A stretch of 64,000 nt of DNA from Streptomyces cynarae. GTDB taxonomy: Bacteria; Actinomycetota; Actinomycetes; Streptomycetales; Streptomycetaceae. How positions within the stretch are numbered: the first letter of the stretch is position 1; each line of letters opens with the position of its first letter. A program made the position numbers and the translations under genes. The stretch lies in NCBI RefSeq assembly GCF_025642135.1, contig NZ_CP106793.1, positions 3,531,001-3,595,000 on the forward strand. Direction: 5' to 3'. Below the pieces are notes generated by a model. It ran no database searches. It was not told the DNA's origin and was given only the letters and a program-made list of their open reading frames with translations. Of the stretch, positions 1 through 10,191 are shown piece by piece.

Positions 1-1658
1 GAGGACCAGCTGACGGACCAGGACGGTCCGCTGCCCGCCCCACCGGAGGACCCTTCGCCACGGGGGGCCACCCACCGCCCCTCCTGGGCGCGGGACGACG
101 CCCACGCGGGGCCGTACTCCGTCGTGGTCGTGGACGGTGACCCCGGTGGCGCCGATGTGCGGGCGGCCGTGGCGCGGCTGGCCCGGGAGGGGGCGCGGGC
201 CGGGATCCATGTCGTCTGTCTGGCCGAGGCGCCGGCCGCCTCCCCCGCGTCGCCGGTGGCGGAGACGTACGAGGCGGCGTGCGCGGCCTCCCCGGTGTTC
301 CGGGAGTGCGGGGCCGTCGCGCTGCTGAGCGGCGATGTGGCCACAGCGCTGCGGCTGCTGCGGGTCGCGCCGGGGCAGGGTGCGGACGCCGCGCGCGCAC
401 CCGTGGGGCACGGCACGGTCGCCGCCGTGGACGCGGTGTCGGCGGCGTGGGCGGAGCGGTTCGCCCGGGCGCTCGCCCCGCTGCGGACGGACGGCGGCGG
501 TGAGCGGCACCCGCGCGTGTCGGCCCCGTTGCCCCGGGCGGCGCGGCTGCTGGACGAGTTGGGGCTGGCCCGGGCCACCCCGGCGTCGCTGATGGCACGT
601 TGGGCGGACGCGGCGGACGACACCGCGTCACCGGGCGGGCGCGCCTGGGCGGTGCTCGGCGCGGGCCCGCGCGGTCCGGTGAGCGTGGACCTCGCCGCCG
701 AGGGACCGCATCTGCTGGTCGAGGGGCCGCCCGGGAGCGGTCGTACGGAACTGCTGCGCGCCCTCGCCGCCTCGCTGGCGTCGGCGGAGCGCCCGGACCG
801 ACTGAGCATCGCACTCGTCGACGGCCGTGACTGCGCGGCGCACGGCAGTACGGGCGGGGACGGCCTGCGGGTCTGCACGGACCTGCCGCACGTCACGACG
901 TATCTGGCGGTCAACGACCCGGTGCGCATGCGGGAGTTCGCCCAGTCGCTGAGCGCCGAGCTGAAGCGGCGGGCGGAACTGCTCGGGCAGCTCGGATTCG
1001 CCGAGTGGCACACGCGGCAGGAGGTGTCGAGGCGGATCGGGCCGCAGCGGTCGGGAGGTACGGAGTCGGGGGACCTCGACAGCCCGCCGAGTGTCACGCT
1101 GCGGCTGCGTCCGGCGGCGGCACGGCAGCGGGCGGAGGCGGGTCCTCCGTTGCCGCGGCTGGTGGTGCTGGTCGACGACCTGGACGCGCTGCTGTCCCCG
1201 GCGCTCGGCTCCCCGGCCGCCCGGCGGCCGGGTCGGTCGTACGGGCGCTGGAGGCGGTGGCCCGGGACGGGGAACGGCTGGGTGTGCACCTGGTGGCCGC
1301 GTCGGGGCCCGGTGGGCGGACGGCTCAGTGGGAGCCGGCCCGGGCGGCCTCGCTGCGGATCGGCCTGGAGGCGGTGGCCGCGGGCACGGACGAACCAGGG
1401 CCGGGGCGGGGGCGGTTGACCCGGGCGGACGGCAGGGGGACGCCGTTCCAGGGCGGGCGGATCACGGGGCGGATTCCCCGGACGGCGACCGTGCGGCCGA
1501 CGGTCGTACCGCTGGAGTGGCACCGCATGGGCGACCCGCCGGCACGGCGTCCGGTGCGGGAACTGGGGAACGGGCCGACGGACCTGGCGTTGCTGGCGAG
1601 CGCGCTGGAGCGGGCGGCGCGGTCGGTGTCGGCGGTGGAGGTGCCTTCGCTTTTGTGA
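1..1658 (+). CDS. FtsK/SpoIIIE-type ATPase, 3' part, frameshifted
   Basis: The reading frame is already open at base 1, so the start lies outside the window. A P-loop GPPGSGRT is encoded at about nt 724-747 and a Walker B-like LVVLVDDLD at about nt 1159-1185, the layout of FtsK/SpoIIIE-family ATPases (DNA pumps and type VII secretion motors). Frame 1 carries the protein to about nt 1210; beyond that, sensible sequence (VVRALEAVARDGERLGVHLV) continues in frame 3 to a TGA at 1658. One extra base in the GC-rich run near 1207-1245 would restore a single protein. The missing N-terminus prevents telling a translocase from a secretion-type ATPase. The ATPase motifs are clear; the exact role is not. 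Confidence 0.72.
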
Positions 1659-1809
1659 CGCCGTCCCCTCCGGCCCCGCCGACTGCCGAGCAGCACCGAC
1701 ACCCCAGCTGACCATACGTCACAACGCGATCACAATCGGCCACTTGACAGTGCAGGCGCTCTTGCCGCCCCGAACCTCCCCGCGTAGACCAGAGCGCACG
1801 GACAGCAGC

Positions 1810-1821
1810 TCGAACGTTCGA
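1810..1821. promoter_or_regulatory. 12-bp palindrome upstream of sugar-binding protein gene
   Basis: TCGAACGTTCGA is a perfect 12-bp palindrome ending 24 bp before the ATG of the binding-protein gene. LacI- and GntR-type regulators of sugar importers often bind such sites. No regulator gene is adjacent, so operator function is only inferred. A TTGACA lies at 1744-1749 without a convincing -10 at normal spacing. Confidence 0.3.
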
Positions 1822-1845
1822 CGAGGGACGGAGAACGGGGCAGTC

Positions 1846-3237
1846 ATGCGCAGCACGAGCAGCACCATCCGGACACTGAGGGCCGCCAGGACCGCGGCCG
1901 CGGTCATCGCGGGAGCGCTGGCGCTCACGCTCACCGCGTGCGGCGGAAGCCACGACGACAAGAGCAGCAGCGACAAGAGCAGCGGAAGCACGCAGACCGG
2001 TGGCGCGACCGTCACCCTCCCCAAGCTGGACGGGCAGCATCTGGAGGTCGCCGCCGTCTGGACCGGCGGCGAGCAGAAGAACTTCAAGACGGTGCTCGCC
2101 GAGTTCCAGAAGCGCACCGGCGCCGAGGTCACCTTCGTGCCCGCCCAGGACCCGATCATCAACTTCCTCGGCTCGAAGATCGCCGGTGGTCAGCCGCCGG
2201 ACGTCGCGCTGCTCCCCCAGCCCGGCGCGATCAAGCAGGCCGTCGACAGGAAGTGGGCCAAGCCGCTCGGCGCCGAGGCCCAGGCGGAGCTCGCCAAGAA
2301 CTACTCGCAGGGCTGGCAGGACATCGGCAAGGTCGGCGGCAAGCAGTACGGCGTCTACTACAAGGCCGCCAACAAGTCCCTGATCTGGTACAACGCGAAG
2401 GTCTTCGAGGGGGCGAACGGCAAGGAGCCCAAGACCTGGCAGGAGCTGCTGACGGCGGCGCAGAACATCTACGACTCCGGTGTCACCCCGTTCTCCATCG
2501 GCGGCGCGGACGGCTGGACCCTCACCGACTGGTTCGAGAACGTCTATCTCTCACAGGCGGGCCCGGAGAAGTACGACCAGCTCGCCCAGCACAAGATCAA
2601 GTGGACGGACCCGTCCGTCAAGCAGGCCCTGACCACGCTCGCGCAGATCTGGGGCAAGAAGGACTACATCGCGGGCGGCCCGAACGGCGCCCTCCAGACC
2701 GAGTTCCCGGCCTCCGTCACCCAGACCTTCACCGGTGGCGACCAGCCGAAGGCCGGCATGGTCTTCGAGGGCGACTTCGCGCAGGTCAACATCGGCGAGA
2801 CCAAGGCGAGGATCGGCGCGGACGCGAAGGTGTTCCCGTTCCCGGCCGTGGGCGCCCAGGCACCGGTGGTCACCGGCGGTGACGCGGCCGTCATCCTCAA
2901 GGACTCCAAGGCGGCCCAGGCGCTGGTCACCTTCCTGGCCTCGCCGGACGCGGCCTCCATCCAGGCGAAGCTCGGCGGCTACCTCTCGCCGAACAAGAAC
3001 GTCCCGGACTCCGCGTACCCGAACGCGGTGCAGCAGAAGATGGCCAAGGCGCTGCTCGCGGCCGGTGACAGCTTCCGCTTCGACATGTCGGACCAGGCCC
3101 CGCAGGCGTTCGGCGGCACGCCCGGCAAGGGCGAGTGGAAGGACCTCCAGGACTTCCTGAAGAACCCGACGGACGTCGCGGGGACGCAGGCGAAGCTGGA
3201 GAAGGACGCGGCGGCGGCGTACGGGAGCGGGAGCTGA
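1846..3237 (+). CDS. Sugar ABC transporter substrate-binding lipoprotein
   Basis: Extracellular solute-binding protein (family 1, carbohydrate type), 463 residues. The start at 1846 follows a purine-rich GGGACGGAGAACGGGG. It gives a short basic N-terminus, a hydrophobic stretch and a lipobox (LTLTAC) with the lipidation Cys near residue 27, then a Ser/Asp/Lys-rich linker. An in-frame start at 1744 would put about 34 unlikely residues before the signal peptide and was rejected. The body has typical features of this family (GGQPPDVALLPQPG, KAANKSLIWYNAKVF, a C-terminal region rich in aromatic and Gly residues). The permease gene follows after 7 bp, so the three genes form an operon. The transported sugar cannot be told from sequence; alpha-glucosides or other oligosaccharides are typical for such systems. 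Confidence 0.9.
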   Translation: MRSTSSTIRTLRAARTAAAVIAGALALTLTACGGSHDDKSSSDKSSGSTQTGGATVTLPKLDGQHLEVAAVWTGGEQKNFKTVLAEFQKRTGAEVTFVPAQDPIINFLGSKIAGGQPPDVALLPQPGAIKQAVDRKWAKPLGAEAQAELAKNYSQGWQDIGKVGGKQYGVYYKAANKSLIWYNAKVFEGANGKEPKTWQELLTAAQNIYDSGVTPFSIGGADGWTLTDWFENVYLSQAGPEKYDQLAQHKIKWTDPSVKQALTTLAQIWGKKDYIAGGPNGALQTEFPASVTQTFTGGDQPKAGMVFEGDFAQVNIGETKARIGADAKVFPFPAVGAQAPVVTGGDAAVILKDSKAAQALVTFLASPDAASIQAKLGGYLSPNKNVPDSAYPNAVQQKMAKALLAAGDSFRFDMSDQAPQAFGGTPGKGEWKDLQDFLKNPTDVAGTQAKLEKDAAAAYGSGS

Positions 3238-3244
3238 TCCGGCG

Positions 3245-4588
3245 ATGACGTCGGCCACGGCGGCAGGGGCCCCGCCGGCCCCTGCCGCACCCAAGAGCCG
3301 CAAGAGCGTGACCGGCACCCGCAGGACCGTGGCAGCACTGTTCCTGCTGCCCGCACTGGTGCTGCTCGGCGCGCTCGTGGTCTACCCGATCGGGTACTCG
3401 GTGATCCGCAGCTTCCTCGACCGCTCCGGTGACTCCTTCGCGGGATTCGACAACTACAAAGCGCTGTTCACGGATGACGGCATCCGCACCGCGCTGAAGA
3501 ACAACATCATCTGGGTGGTGTTCGCGCCGACGGTGTCGACCGCGCTGGGGCTCATCTTCGCGGTGCTCACCGAACGGGTGCGCTGGGGTACGGCGTTCAA
3601 GCTGGTCGTCTTCATGCCGATGGCCATCTCGATGCTCGCGGCCGGGATCATCTTCCGGCTGGTGTACGACCAGGACCCGGACAAAGGCGTCGCGAACGCC
3701 GTGTGGGTGGGCATCCACGACACGTTCGCCCCGTCGTCGGCGTTCCCCAAGGCGCACCCCGGCCGTGAGTCGCCCTTGAAGCCGGACGGGGGCGGCTTCA
3801 TCACCCGGACGACCGTGCACACGGGCGAGTCGGTCGCGCTTCCGCTGGTCGGTGTAGCGCCCGACCAGATGCCGAAGAGCGCGAGGCGGGCGGTGCGGGC
3901 CGAGGCCGAGCCGGGGAAGATCACCGGCACGGCCTGGCAGGACTTCACTCGCGGCAGGGGCGTGGGGAAGCTCGGCGCGGTGGACCCCTCCGAGCAGGGT
4001 TACGCGGGCATGCGGATCGAGGCGGTGGAGAACGGCAGGGTCGTCGCCTCCACCAAGGCGGCCGGCGACGGCACGTTCACGCTGCCCGCAGCCGCGGACG
4101 GAGCACAACTGCGCCTCCCCGCGGGCAACTTCACAGAGCCGTACAACGGAGTCGACTGGCTCGGCCCGGCGCTCGTCACCCCGGCGGTCATCGGGGCGTA
4201 CGTGTGGATGTGGGCCGGTTTCGCGATGGTGCTGATCGCGGCGGGGCTCGCGGGCGTGCCGCGGGAGCTGCTGGAGGCGGCGCGCGTGGACGGCGCGAAC
4301 GAGTGGCAGGTGTTCCGCCGGGTCACCGTGCCGCTGCTGGCGCCCGTGCTGGCGGTGGTCACCGTCACGCTGATGATCAACGTGCTGAAGATCTTCGACC
4401 TGGTCTTCATCATCCCGCCGGGCTCCTCGCAGGACGACGCCGACGTCCTGGCCCTGGAGCTGTACCGCAAGGGCTTCTCCGAGGACCAGCCGGGCGTCGC
4501 GAGCGCGATCGCGGTGTTCCTGCTGCTGCTCGTCATCCCGGTGATGCTGTTCAACATCCGTCGACTGAGGCGGGAGGTACGGCGATGA
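3245..4588 (+). CDS. Sugar ABC transporter permease with large inserted domain
   Basis: MalF-type inner-membrane permease, 447 residues, against about 300-330 for most actinobacterial members. N-terminal membrane spans and the C-terminal half with the cytoplasmic EAA loop (LLEAARVDGANEWQVFRRV) are intact. Between the third span and the next (about residues 155-310) sits an extra domain. Its second half (GMRIEAVENGRVVASTKA, then DGTFTLP) reads like a carboxypeptidase-regulatory/Ig-like beta-sandwich, probably facing outward. MalF of enterobacteria carries an unrelated-looking periplasmic P2 domain at a similar place. The stop overlaps the next start (ATGA), implying translational coupling. The ATPase is not encoded here; Streptomyces importers commonly share MsiK. 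Confidence 0.9.
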   Translation: MTSATAAGAPPAPAAPKSRKSVTGTRRTVAALFLLPALVLLGALVVYPIGYSVIRSFLDRSGDSFAGFDNYKALFTDDGIRTALKNNIIWVVFAPTVSTALGLIFAVLTERVRWGTAFKLVVFMPMAISMLAAGIIFRLVYDQDPDKGVANAVWVGIHDTFAPSSAFPKAHPGRESPLKPDGGGFITRTTVHTGESVALPLVGVAPDQMPKSARRAVRAEAEPGKITGTAWQDFTRGRGVGKLGAVDPSEQGYAGMRIEAVENGRVVASTKAAGDGTFTLPAAADGAQLRLPAGNFTEPYNGVDWLGPALVTPAVIGAYVWMWAGFAMVLIAAGLAGVPRELLEAARVDGANEWQVFRRVTVPLLAPVLAVVTVTLMINVLKIFDLVFIIPPGSSQDDADVLALELYRKGFSEDQPGVASAIAVFLLLLVIPVMLFNIRRLRREVRR

Positions 4589-5493
4589 CCACGCAGGTCG
4601 GACGTCTGACCAAGGCGGCCCCGGTCACCGTCGTCAAGGCCGGGCGGTCCCTCGGGGCGCGGATCGCGGAGGGCGTCGGCGGGGGACTGCTGCGCGTCTT
4701 CCTCATCCTCGTCGGGCTGTTCTGGCTGGTGCCGACGATCGGGCTGCTGCTCGCCTCGCTGCGCAAACCGGAGGACATGAACGCCTCCGGCTGGTGGACC
4801 GTCTTCAGCAAGCCCTCGCAGCTGACGTTCGACAGCTACCAGAAGCTGCTGGAGAACAGCGACATCACCAACTCCCTGCTGAACACGGTCCTGATCACCG
4901 TCCCGGCGACGATCCTGGTCGTCGTCATCGGCTCCCTCGCGGGCTACGCCTTCGCCTGGATGGAGTTCCCGGGGCGCGACTGGTGGTTCCTGGGCGTGGT
5001 CGGCCTGCTGGTCGTGCCCGTACAGGTGGCGCTGATGCCGATCGCTGAACTGTTCGGGAAGACCGGCTTGTTCGGCACGGTGCTCGGAGTGATCCTCTTC
5101 CACACCGGCTTCGGCCTGCCCTTCGCGGTCTTCCTGCTGCGGAACTTCTTCGCGGAGATCCCCCGGGAACTGCTGGAGGCGGCCCGTCTGGACGGCGCGG
5201 GCGAGCTGCGGCTGTTCGCCCGGGTCGTGATGCCGCTCGGCGGTCCGGCGATCGCGAGCCTCGGCATCTTCCAGTTCCTGTGGGTGTGGAACGACATGCT
5301 GGTCGCGCTGGTGTTCACCAAGTCGGGCACGCAGCCGATCACGGTCGCGCTGCAGACACAGGTCCGCCAGTTCGGCAACAACATCGACGTCCTGGCACCC
5401 GGCGCGTTCATCTCGATGGTGATCCCGCTGGCCGTGTTCTTCGCCTTCCAGAGGCAGTTCGTGTCCGGCGTCATGGCGGGCGCCGTCAAGTAG
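4585..5493 (+). CDS. Sugar ABC transporter permease (MalG type)
   Basis: Second membrane subunit, 302 residues. The start at 4585 overlaps the previous stop by 4 bp and has a good ribosome site GGGAGGT at 4571-4577. Six hydrophobic spans are visible. The EAA loop that contacts the ATPase reads ELLEAARLDGAGELRLFARV. It pairs with the preceding permease to form the channel for the sugar delivered by the lipoprotein at 1846-3237. A strong hairpin just after the stop ends the operon, and no regulator or ATPase gene follows. Confidence 0.92.
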   Translation: MTTQVGRLTKAAPVTVVKAGRSLGARIAEGVGGGLLRVFLILVGLFWLVPTIGLLLASLRKPEDMNASGWWTVFSKPSQLTFDSYQKLLENSDITNSLLNTVLITVPATILVVVIGSLAGYAFAWMEFPGRDWWFLGVVGLLVVPVQVALMPIAELFGKTGLFGTVLGVILFHTGFGLPFAVFLLRNFFAEIPRELLEAARLDGAGELRLFARVVMPLGGPAIASLGIFQFLWVWNDMLVALVFTKSGTQPITVALQTQVRQFGNNIDVLAPGAFISMVIPLAVFFAFQRQFVSGVMAGAVK

Positions 5494-5503
5494 GGCGATC
5501 CGC

Positions 5504-5550
5504 ACGGCGGTTCCTGGGGTGGACCGGCAGCACGGTCCACCCTCCGCCGT
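5504..5550 (+). terminator. Hairpin terminator after sugar importer operon
   Basis: GGGTGGACCG (5517-5526) pairs perfectly with CGGTCCACCC (5533-5542) over a 6-nt loop. An outer stem ACGGCGG (5504-5510) pairs with CCGCCGT (5544-5550). No U-run follows, as is usual in Streptomyces. Confidence 0.7.
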
Positions 5551-5660
5551 TCACCGGAGGCTTTCCGAGGCGGTCCCCCACATGCCGCACGGCGCGTAAC
5601 CAAACCACTCCATCGGACGTTTTCGGGCAGGTTGTCCGCGCCGACCCCCATGGATGCCCT

Positions 5661-7915
5661 TTGCCCAGGTTCAGTGTCATCGTCCCCGCGTACAAGGTTC
5701 AGGCGTACCTGGAGGAATGCCTCACATCCGTGCTGGAGCAGTCGTTCACCGACGTCGAGGTGATCGCCGTCGACGACAGCTCGCCCGACGCCTGCGGGGT
5801 GATCATCGATGAGTTCGCCGCCCGTGACACCCGCGTCCGCCCCCTGCACCTGCCCCGCAACGTGGGCCCCGGGCCCGCCCGCAACGCGGGCCTGAAGGAG
5901 GCGAGGGGCGACTACCTGCTCTTCCTGGACGGCGACGACACCCTGACCCCGCACGCGCTGAGGGACATCGCCGACCGGCTGAAGGAGACCTCCGACCCGG
6001 ACGTCCTGGTCTTCGACCACGCCCGCACGTACTGGACCGGGAAGACCGTCGGCAACCAGCTCGCCGGCCTGCTCACCGAACAGGGCCCGGCCCCCTTCCG
6101 CCTGGACGACCGCCCCGGTGTGCTGTCGCTGCCGACGGTGGCGTGGAACAAGGCGTACCGCCGGGAGTTCGTCGAGCGGGAGGGCTTCACCTTCCCGCCC
6201 GGCTGCTACGAGGACACGCCGTGGACGTTCCCGGTGCTGCTGACCGCCGAGACCATCGCCACCCTCGACCGGGTCTGCGTCCACTGGCGCCGGCGCCGTA
6301 GGGGCGGCACCCTCGGCACGACCAGCCGTGGGCACTTCGACGTCTTCGACCAGTACGACCGGGTCTTCACGCACCTGGACGCGCACCCCGAGCTGGCCCG
6401 CTGGCGGCCGGTGCTGTTCCACCGCATGGCCGACCACCTGGCCGCCATCCTCGCCCGGCGCGGCCGGCTGCCGGGCACCTGCCGCGCCGAGTTCCTGCGG
6501 CTGGCCCGCGCCCACTACCGCCGCCACCGCGTCCCGGGCGCCCCGTTCCGGCTGCGCCACCTGCTGATCCGCTTCGGCAGCCACCGCACCCACCGCCTGC
6601 TGTCCCTGGCCTCCCGCCTCGCGCGCGCGGCCCGGCGCACGGTCGCCGGGTCCAGCCGCCGCCTGGCAGCCGCCGCCCTCCAGGCGCACTACCGCATCCA
6701 GCTCCGCCTGCCCCTGCGCGCCGACCGAGCCGTCTTCACCCGGGACGCGGGCGGCCGCTACGGCTGCAACACGGCCGCCCTGGAGTCCGCGTTCCGCAAC
6801 CTGGTCCCGCAGATCCGCACCTCCTGGATCGCCCGCCCCGAGCACCACCACACCGTCCCGGTGGCCACCCGCCGGCTGCGGCCCGGCTCGGCCGCGTACT
6901 GGACGGCGCTGGCCCGGTCCAAGTACCTGGTCCACAACGCCGACTTCGACCCGCGCGTGGTCAAGCGCCCGGGCCAGATCCTCGTCCAGACCCGGCAGGG
7001 CACCCCACTCAAGCGCATGGGTCTGGACCTCCAGGACCGTCCGGCCGCCGCCCGCGACACGGATTTCGCCCGGATGCTGCGCACCGCCGACACCTGGGAC
7101 TACGTCGTCTCCGGCAACCGCCACTCCACCCTCGTCTGGGAGCGCGTGTTCCCGTCCGGCTTCACCACGCTGGAGTACGGGCAGCCCCGCAACGACGTCT
7201 TCGCCCGGGCCACCTCCGCGGACGTGGCCCGGCTGCGGCAGACGTTCGGCATCCCCGAGGGCTCGGTGGCGATCCTTTACGCGCCGACGTACCGCGACTA
7301 CCGCCGCGGCCACCGCCCCGGTCTCGACCCGGAGCGCCTGCTGCGCCGGCTCGGGCCGCGGTTCGTGCTGCTGACCCGCGCGCACCCGCCTGCGGCGGGC
7401 CGCTGGCGCGGACGGTGAAGGGGCGGGTCATCGACGTCACCGGTCATCCGAGCGTGGAGTCGGTGTGCCTGGCATCGGACGCCCTGGTCACCGACTTCTC
7501 CGCGCTGATGTTCGACTACGCCAATCTGGATCGGCCGATCATCGTGTACGCGGACGACTGGGAGGCGTACGAGGCGGCGCGCGGCACCTACTTCGACGTC
7601 CGTGCCTTCCCTCCGGGCCCGGTCGCCCACGACGAGGACGACCTGATCGACATCTTCGCGACGGGCCACTGGTGCGGCTCACGCTCGGAGCAGCGGCGGG
7701 CCGCGTTCCGCAAGCGGTTCTGCCCGTACGACGACGGACGCGCCGCCGAGCGGATCGTGCGCCGGGTGGTGCTCGGGGAGAACGCCTGGCAGCCGGCGGT
7801 CGTACCGCTCTCACACCGCCACCCGGCCCCGTCCGCCGCCGCGGGGCTGCCGGCCCCGCCGCTCGCCTCGGTCCGGGTGCCCGGCCACGGCCTGCCCGTC
7901 ACCGAACGCCTCTGA
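5661..7915 (+). CDS. Two-domain wall polymer enzyme: GT2 + CDP-glycerol transferase-like (paralog 1), frameshifted
   Basis: First of three tandem two-domain proteins, about 751 residues if one base is restored. Start TTG 5661 gives (M)PRFSVIVPAYKVQ, matching the starts of the next two paralogs. GT2 domain, residues 1 to about 230: VDD at 37-39 and DGDD at 90-93, both intact. The C-terminal part resembles CDP-glycerol:poly(glycerophosphate) transferases (TagF/TagB, Pfam Glyphos_transf), with TDFSALMFDYANLDRP near the end. In place of the catalytic-type His of HGTPLK there is Gln446 (QGTPLK), and the later RxHYF motif reads RAHPP. The frame is lost at about 7385-7418 (frame 3 ends at TGA 7418, homology continues in frame 2); one missing base explains it. 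Likely membrane-associated wall polymer synthesis; the donor is unknown. Confidence 0.8.
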
Positions 7916-7993
7916 TCCCCTGCCTCTGACGCTGCCGCACACCCGACACACCGGCCCCGTCGCAGAAAACCGGAGCACGAGAGAAAGAGCAGA

Positions 7994-10186
7994 ATGCCCC
8001 GCTTCAGCATCATCGTCCCCGCCTCCGGTGTCGCCGGCCGTCTGTCCCAGGCGCTGGACTCGGTCCTCGCCCAGTCCTTCGGCGACTTCGAGCTGATCCC
8101 GGTCTGCGACGCGCCCGACTCGCCCGCGGGGGCGGTCGCCGCCGCGTACGCCGAGCGGCACAGCAGGGTGGCCCCGCTCACCTCGCCGACCTCCGGCGGT
8201 CCGGGCGTGGCCCGCACGGCCGGGACGGAGGCGGCCACGGGGACGTATCTGCTGTTCCTGGACGGCGACGACGTCCTGCTGCCCGGCGCGCTGGCGGCGA
8301 TCGATGCGCGTCTGAGGACGACCGGCGACGTGGACGTCCTCTACTTCGCCCACGAGCGGGCGCACTGGTGGGACCCCGAGACCTCCACACCGCCGCTCGG
8401 CCCGGCGCCGGACGGGGCGTTCGCCCCCGGGCAGGCGCCGGAGCTGACCGGGGTGGCCGTGCCGGTGTGGAGCGCCGCTTACCGGCGGGCGTTCGTCACC
8501 GGGCACCGGCTCGCCTTTCCGGCCGGTCACTTCGCCGACGTCGGCTGGGGCGGACTGGTCACCCTCGCCGCCGAGCGCCTGGCGGTGCTGCGCACGGTGT
8601 GCGTACGGCATCTGGTGCGCCGGCAGGGCAGCCGGCCGCACACCCCCGGCGAGCACCAGTTCGATCTGCTGGACCAGGTGGAGCGGGTGCTCGTACGGGC
8701 CACAGAACTCCGTCTGCCCGCCGACCGGGCGCGACCGCTGTTCGAGCAGCTGTTCTCCGCGGTGCTGCGGACGGCCGCGCATCCGGAGCTGCTGCCCGCG
8801 CACCGCCGCCGGGCGTTCTTCCGGCGGGCGGGCCGTCTCCACCGACGCCACCGCCCGGCCGGGTTCCGGCCGCCGGCGGGGAGCCTCGGCGTACAGCACC
8901 GGCTGCTCGCGTCCGGCGCCTACGGCACGTTCCGGGCGCTGCGGGCCGCCAACCAGAGCGTGGCGAAGGCCACCAGGAAGGCGCCCCTGCCGCACCTGGC
9001 GCGAACCCGTGCCCGCTACACCCTCCAGCTGCACCGCCCGCTCGATGAGAACCTCGCCGTGTACTGCGCCTACTGGGGCCGCGGCTACGCCTGCAACCCG
9101 GCCGCGATCCACGCCCGGGCCCGTCGACTCGCCCCGCACATCCGCTCGGTGTTCCTGGTCGAGGCGGACGCGGTGGGCAGCGTGCCGAAGGACGTCGAGT
9201 ACGCGGTGATCGGCTCCCGCGCCTACTGGGACGTGCTGGCCCGCGCCAAGTACCTGATCAACAACGCGAACTTCGCCGACGGCGTGGTCAAGCGCCCCGG
9301 CAGCGTGCACCTGCAGACCCAGCACGGCACGCCGCTGAAGAAGATGGGCGTCGACCAGTCGCCGTACCCCGTGGTCGCGGCGTCCACCGGCAGCTTCGCC
9401 AAGCTGCTCGCACGCATGGACCGCTGGGACTACAACCTCTCCTCCAACCGGCACTCGACCGAGATGTGGGAGCGCGCGTTCCCGGGCGCGTACGAGACGC
9501 TGGAGTACGGCTATCCGCGCAACGACGTCTACTACACGGCGACCGCCGACGACGTCGCCCGCGTCCGCCGCGAACTCGGCGTCCCGGAGGGAAAGACGGC
9601 CGTCCTCTACGCGCCGACGCACCGCGACCACAGCACCGGCTTCGACGCGGGGCTGGACCTGGAGGCGTTCTGCGACGCGGTCGGCGACGACTTCGTGGTG
9701 CTGCTGCGCGCCCACTACTTCTACGACCGGGGCGCTGCCCGGGCCGCGGACCGCGTCATCGACGTCACCCGGCACCGTTCCTCGGAGGACGTCTGCCTGG
9801 CCGCCGACGCACTGATCACCGACTACTCGTCGATCATGTTCGACTACGCCAACCTGGACCGCCCGATCGTCGTGTACGCCGACGACTGGGACGTCTACCG
9901 GGAGATCAGGGGCGTCTACTTCGACCTGATGGAGGCGCCGCCGGGCCGGGTGGTGCGCACCTCGGAGGAGCTCGCGGCCGTCTTCCGCGACGGCTCGTTC
10001 GCGGACGCGGAGGCCAGGGCCGTGCGCGCCGCCTTCCGGCAGCGTTTCTGCCAGTTCGACGACGGGCGCGCCGCCGAACGCGTCGTGCGCCGGGTGCTGC
10101 TGGGCGAGCCGCCGGCGTCGATCCCGCCCGTGATCCCGCTCGCCGAGCGCATCCCGGCCCCGGCCCCTGCCCTGGTGAGGAGCTGA
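7994..10186 (+). CDS. Two-domain wall polymer enzyme: degraded GT2 + CDP-glycerol transferase (paralog 2)
   Basis: Intact 730-residue protein, ATG 7994 preceded by GAGAAAGAG. The N-terminal GT2-like domain starts MPRFSIIVP. The first acidic motif is VCD (37-39) followed by APDSPAG instead of VDDxSPDG, although DGDD at 90-93 remains, so nucleotide-sugar binding may be impaired. The C-terminal TagF-like domain is complete: QTQHGTPLKKMG with His444, RAHYFYDRG, and TDYSSIMFDYANLDRP. In studied TagF enzymes the HGT His and a second His are needed for transfer of glycerol phosphate from CDP-glycerol. Predicted role: polymerising or priming a glycerol-phosphate-type wall polymer at the cytoplasmic membrane face. 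It sits 78 bp after paralog 1 and 5 bp before paralog 3. Confidence 0.87.
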   Translation: MPRFSIIVPASGVAGRLSQALDSVLAQSFGDFELIPVCDAPDSPAGAVAAAYAERHSRVAPLTSPTSGGPGVARTAGTEAATGTYLLFLDGDDVLLPGALAAIDARLRTTGDVDVLYFAHERAHWWDPETSTPPLGPAPDGAFAPGQAPELTGVAVPVWSAAYRRAFVTGHRLAFPAGHFADVGWGGLVTLAAERLAVLRTVCVRHLVRRQGSRPHTPGEHQFDLLDQVERVLVRATELRLPADRARPLFEQLFSAVLRTAAHPELLPAHRRRAFFRRAGRLHRRHRPAGFRPPAGSLGVQHRLLASGAYGTFRALRAANQSVAKATRKAPLPHLARTRARYTLQLHRPLDENLAVYCAYWGRGYACNPAAIHARARRLAPHIRSVFLVEADAVGSVPKDVEYAVIGSRAYWDVLARAKYLINNANFADGVVKRPGSVHLQTQHGTPLKKMGVDQSPYPVVAASTGSFAKLLARMDRWDYNLSSNRHSTEMWERAFPGAYETLEYGYPRNDVYYTATADDVARVRRELGVPEGKTAVLYAPTHRDHSTGFDAGLDLEAFCDAVGDDFVVLLRAHYFYDRGAARAADRVIDVTRHRSSEDVCLAADALITDYSSIMFDYANLDRPIVVYADDWDVYREIRGVYFDLMEAPPGRVVRTSEELAAVFRDGSFADAEARAVRAAFRQRFCQFDDGRAAERVVRRVLLGEPPASIPPVIPLAERIPAPAPALVRS

Positions 10187-10191
10187 CCGCC

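Noticed and set aside
7415..7915. Separate small gene starting at GTG 7415 (GTGA overlap)
   Set aside because: No ribosome site, and the sequence is the continuing C-terminal end of the polymerase domain; a one-base loss explains it better.
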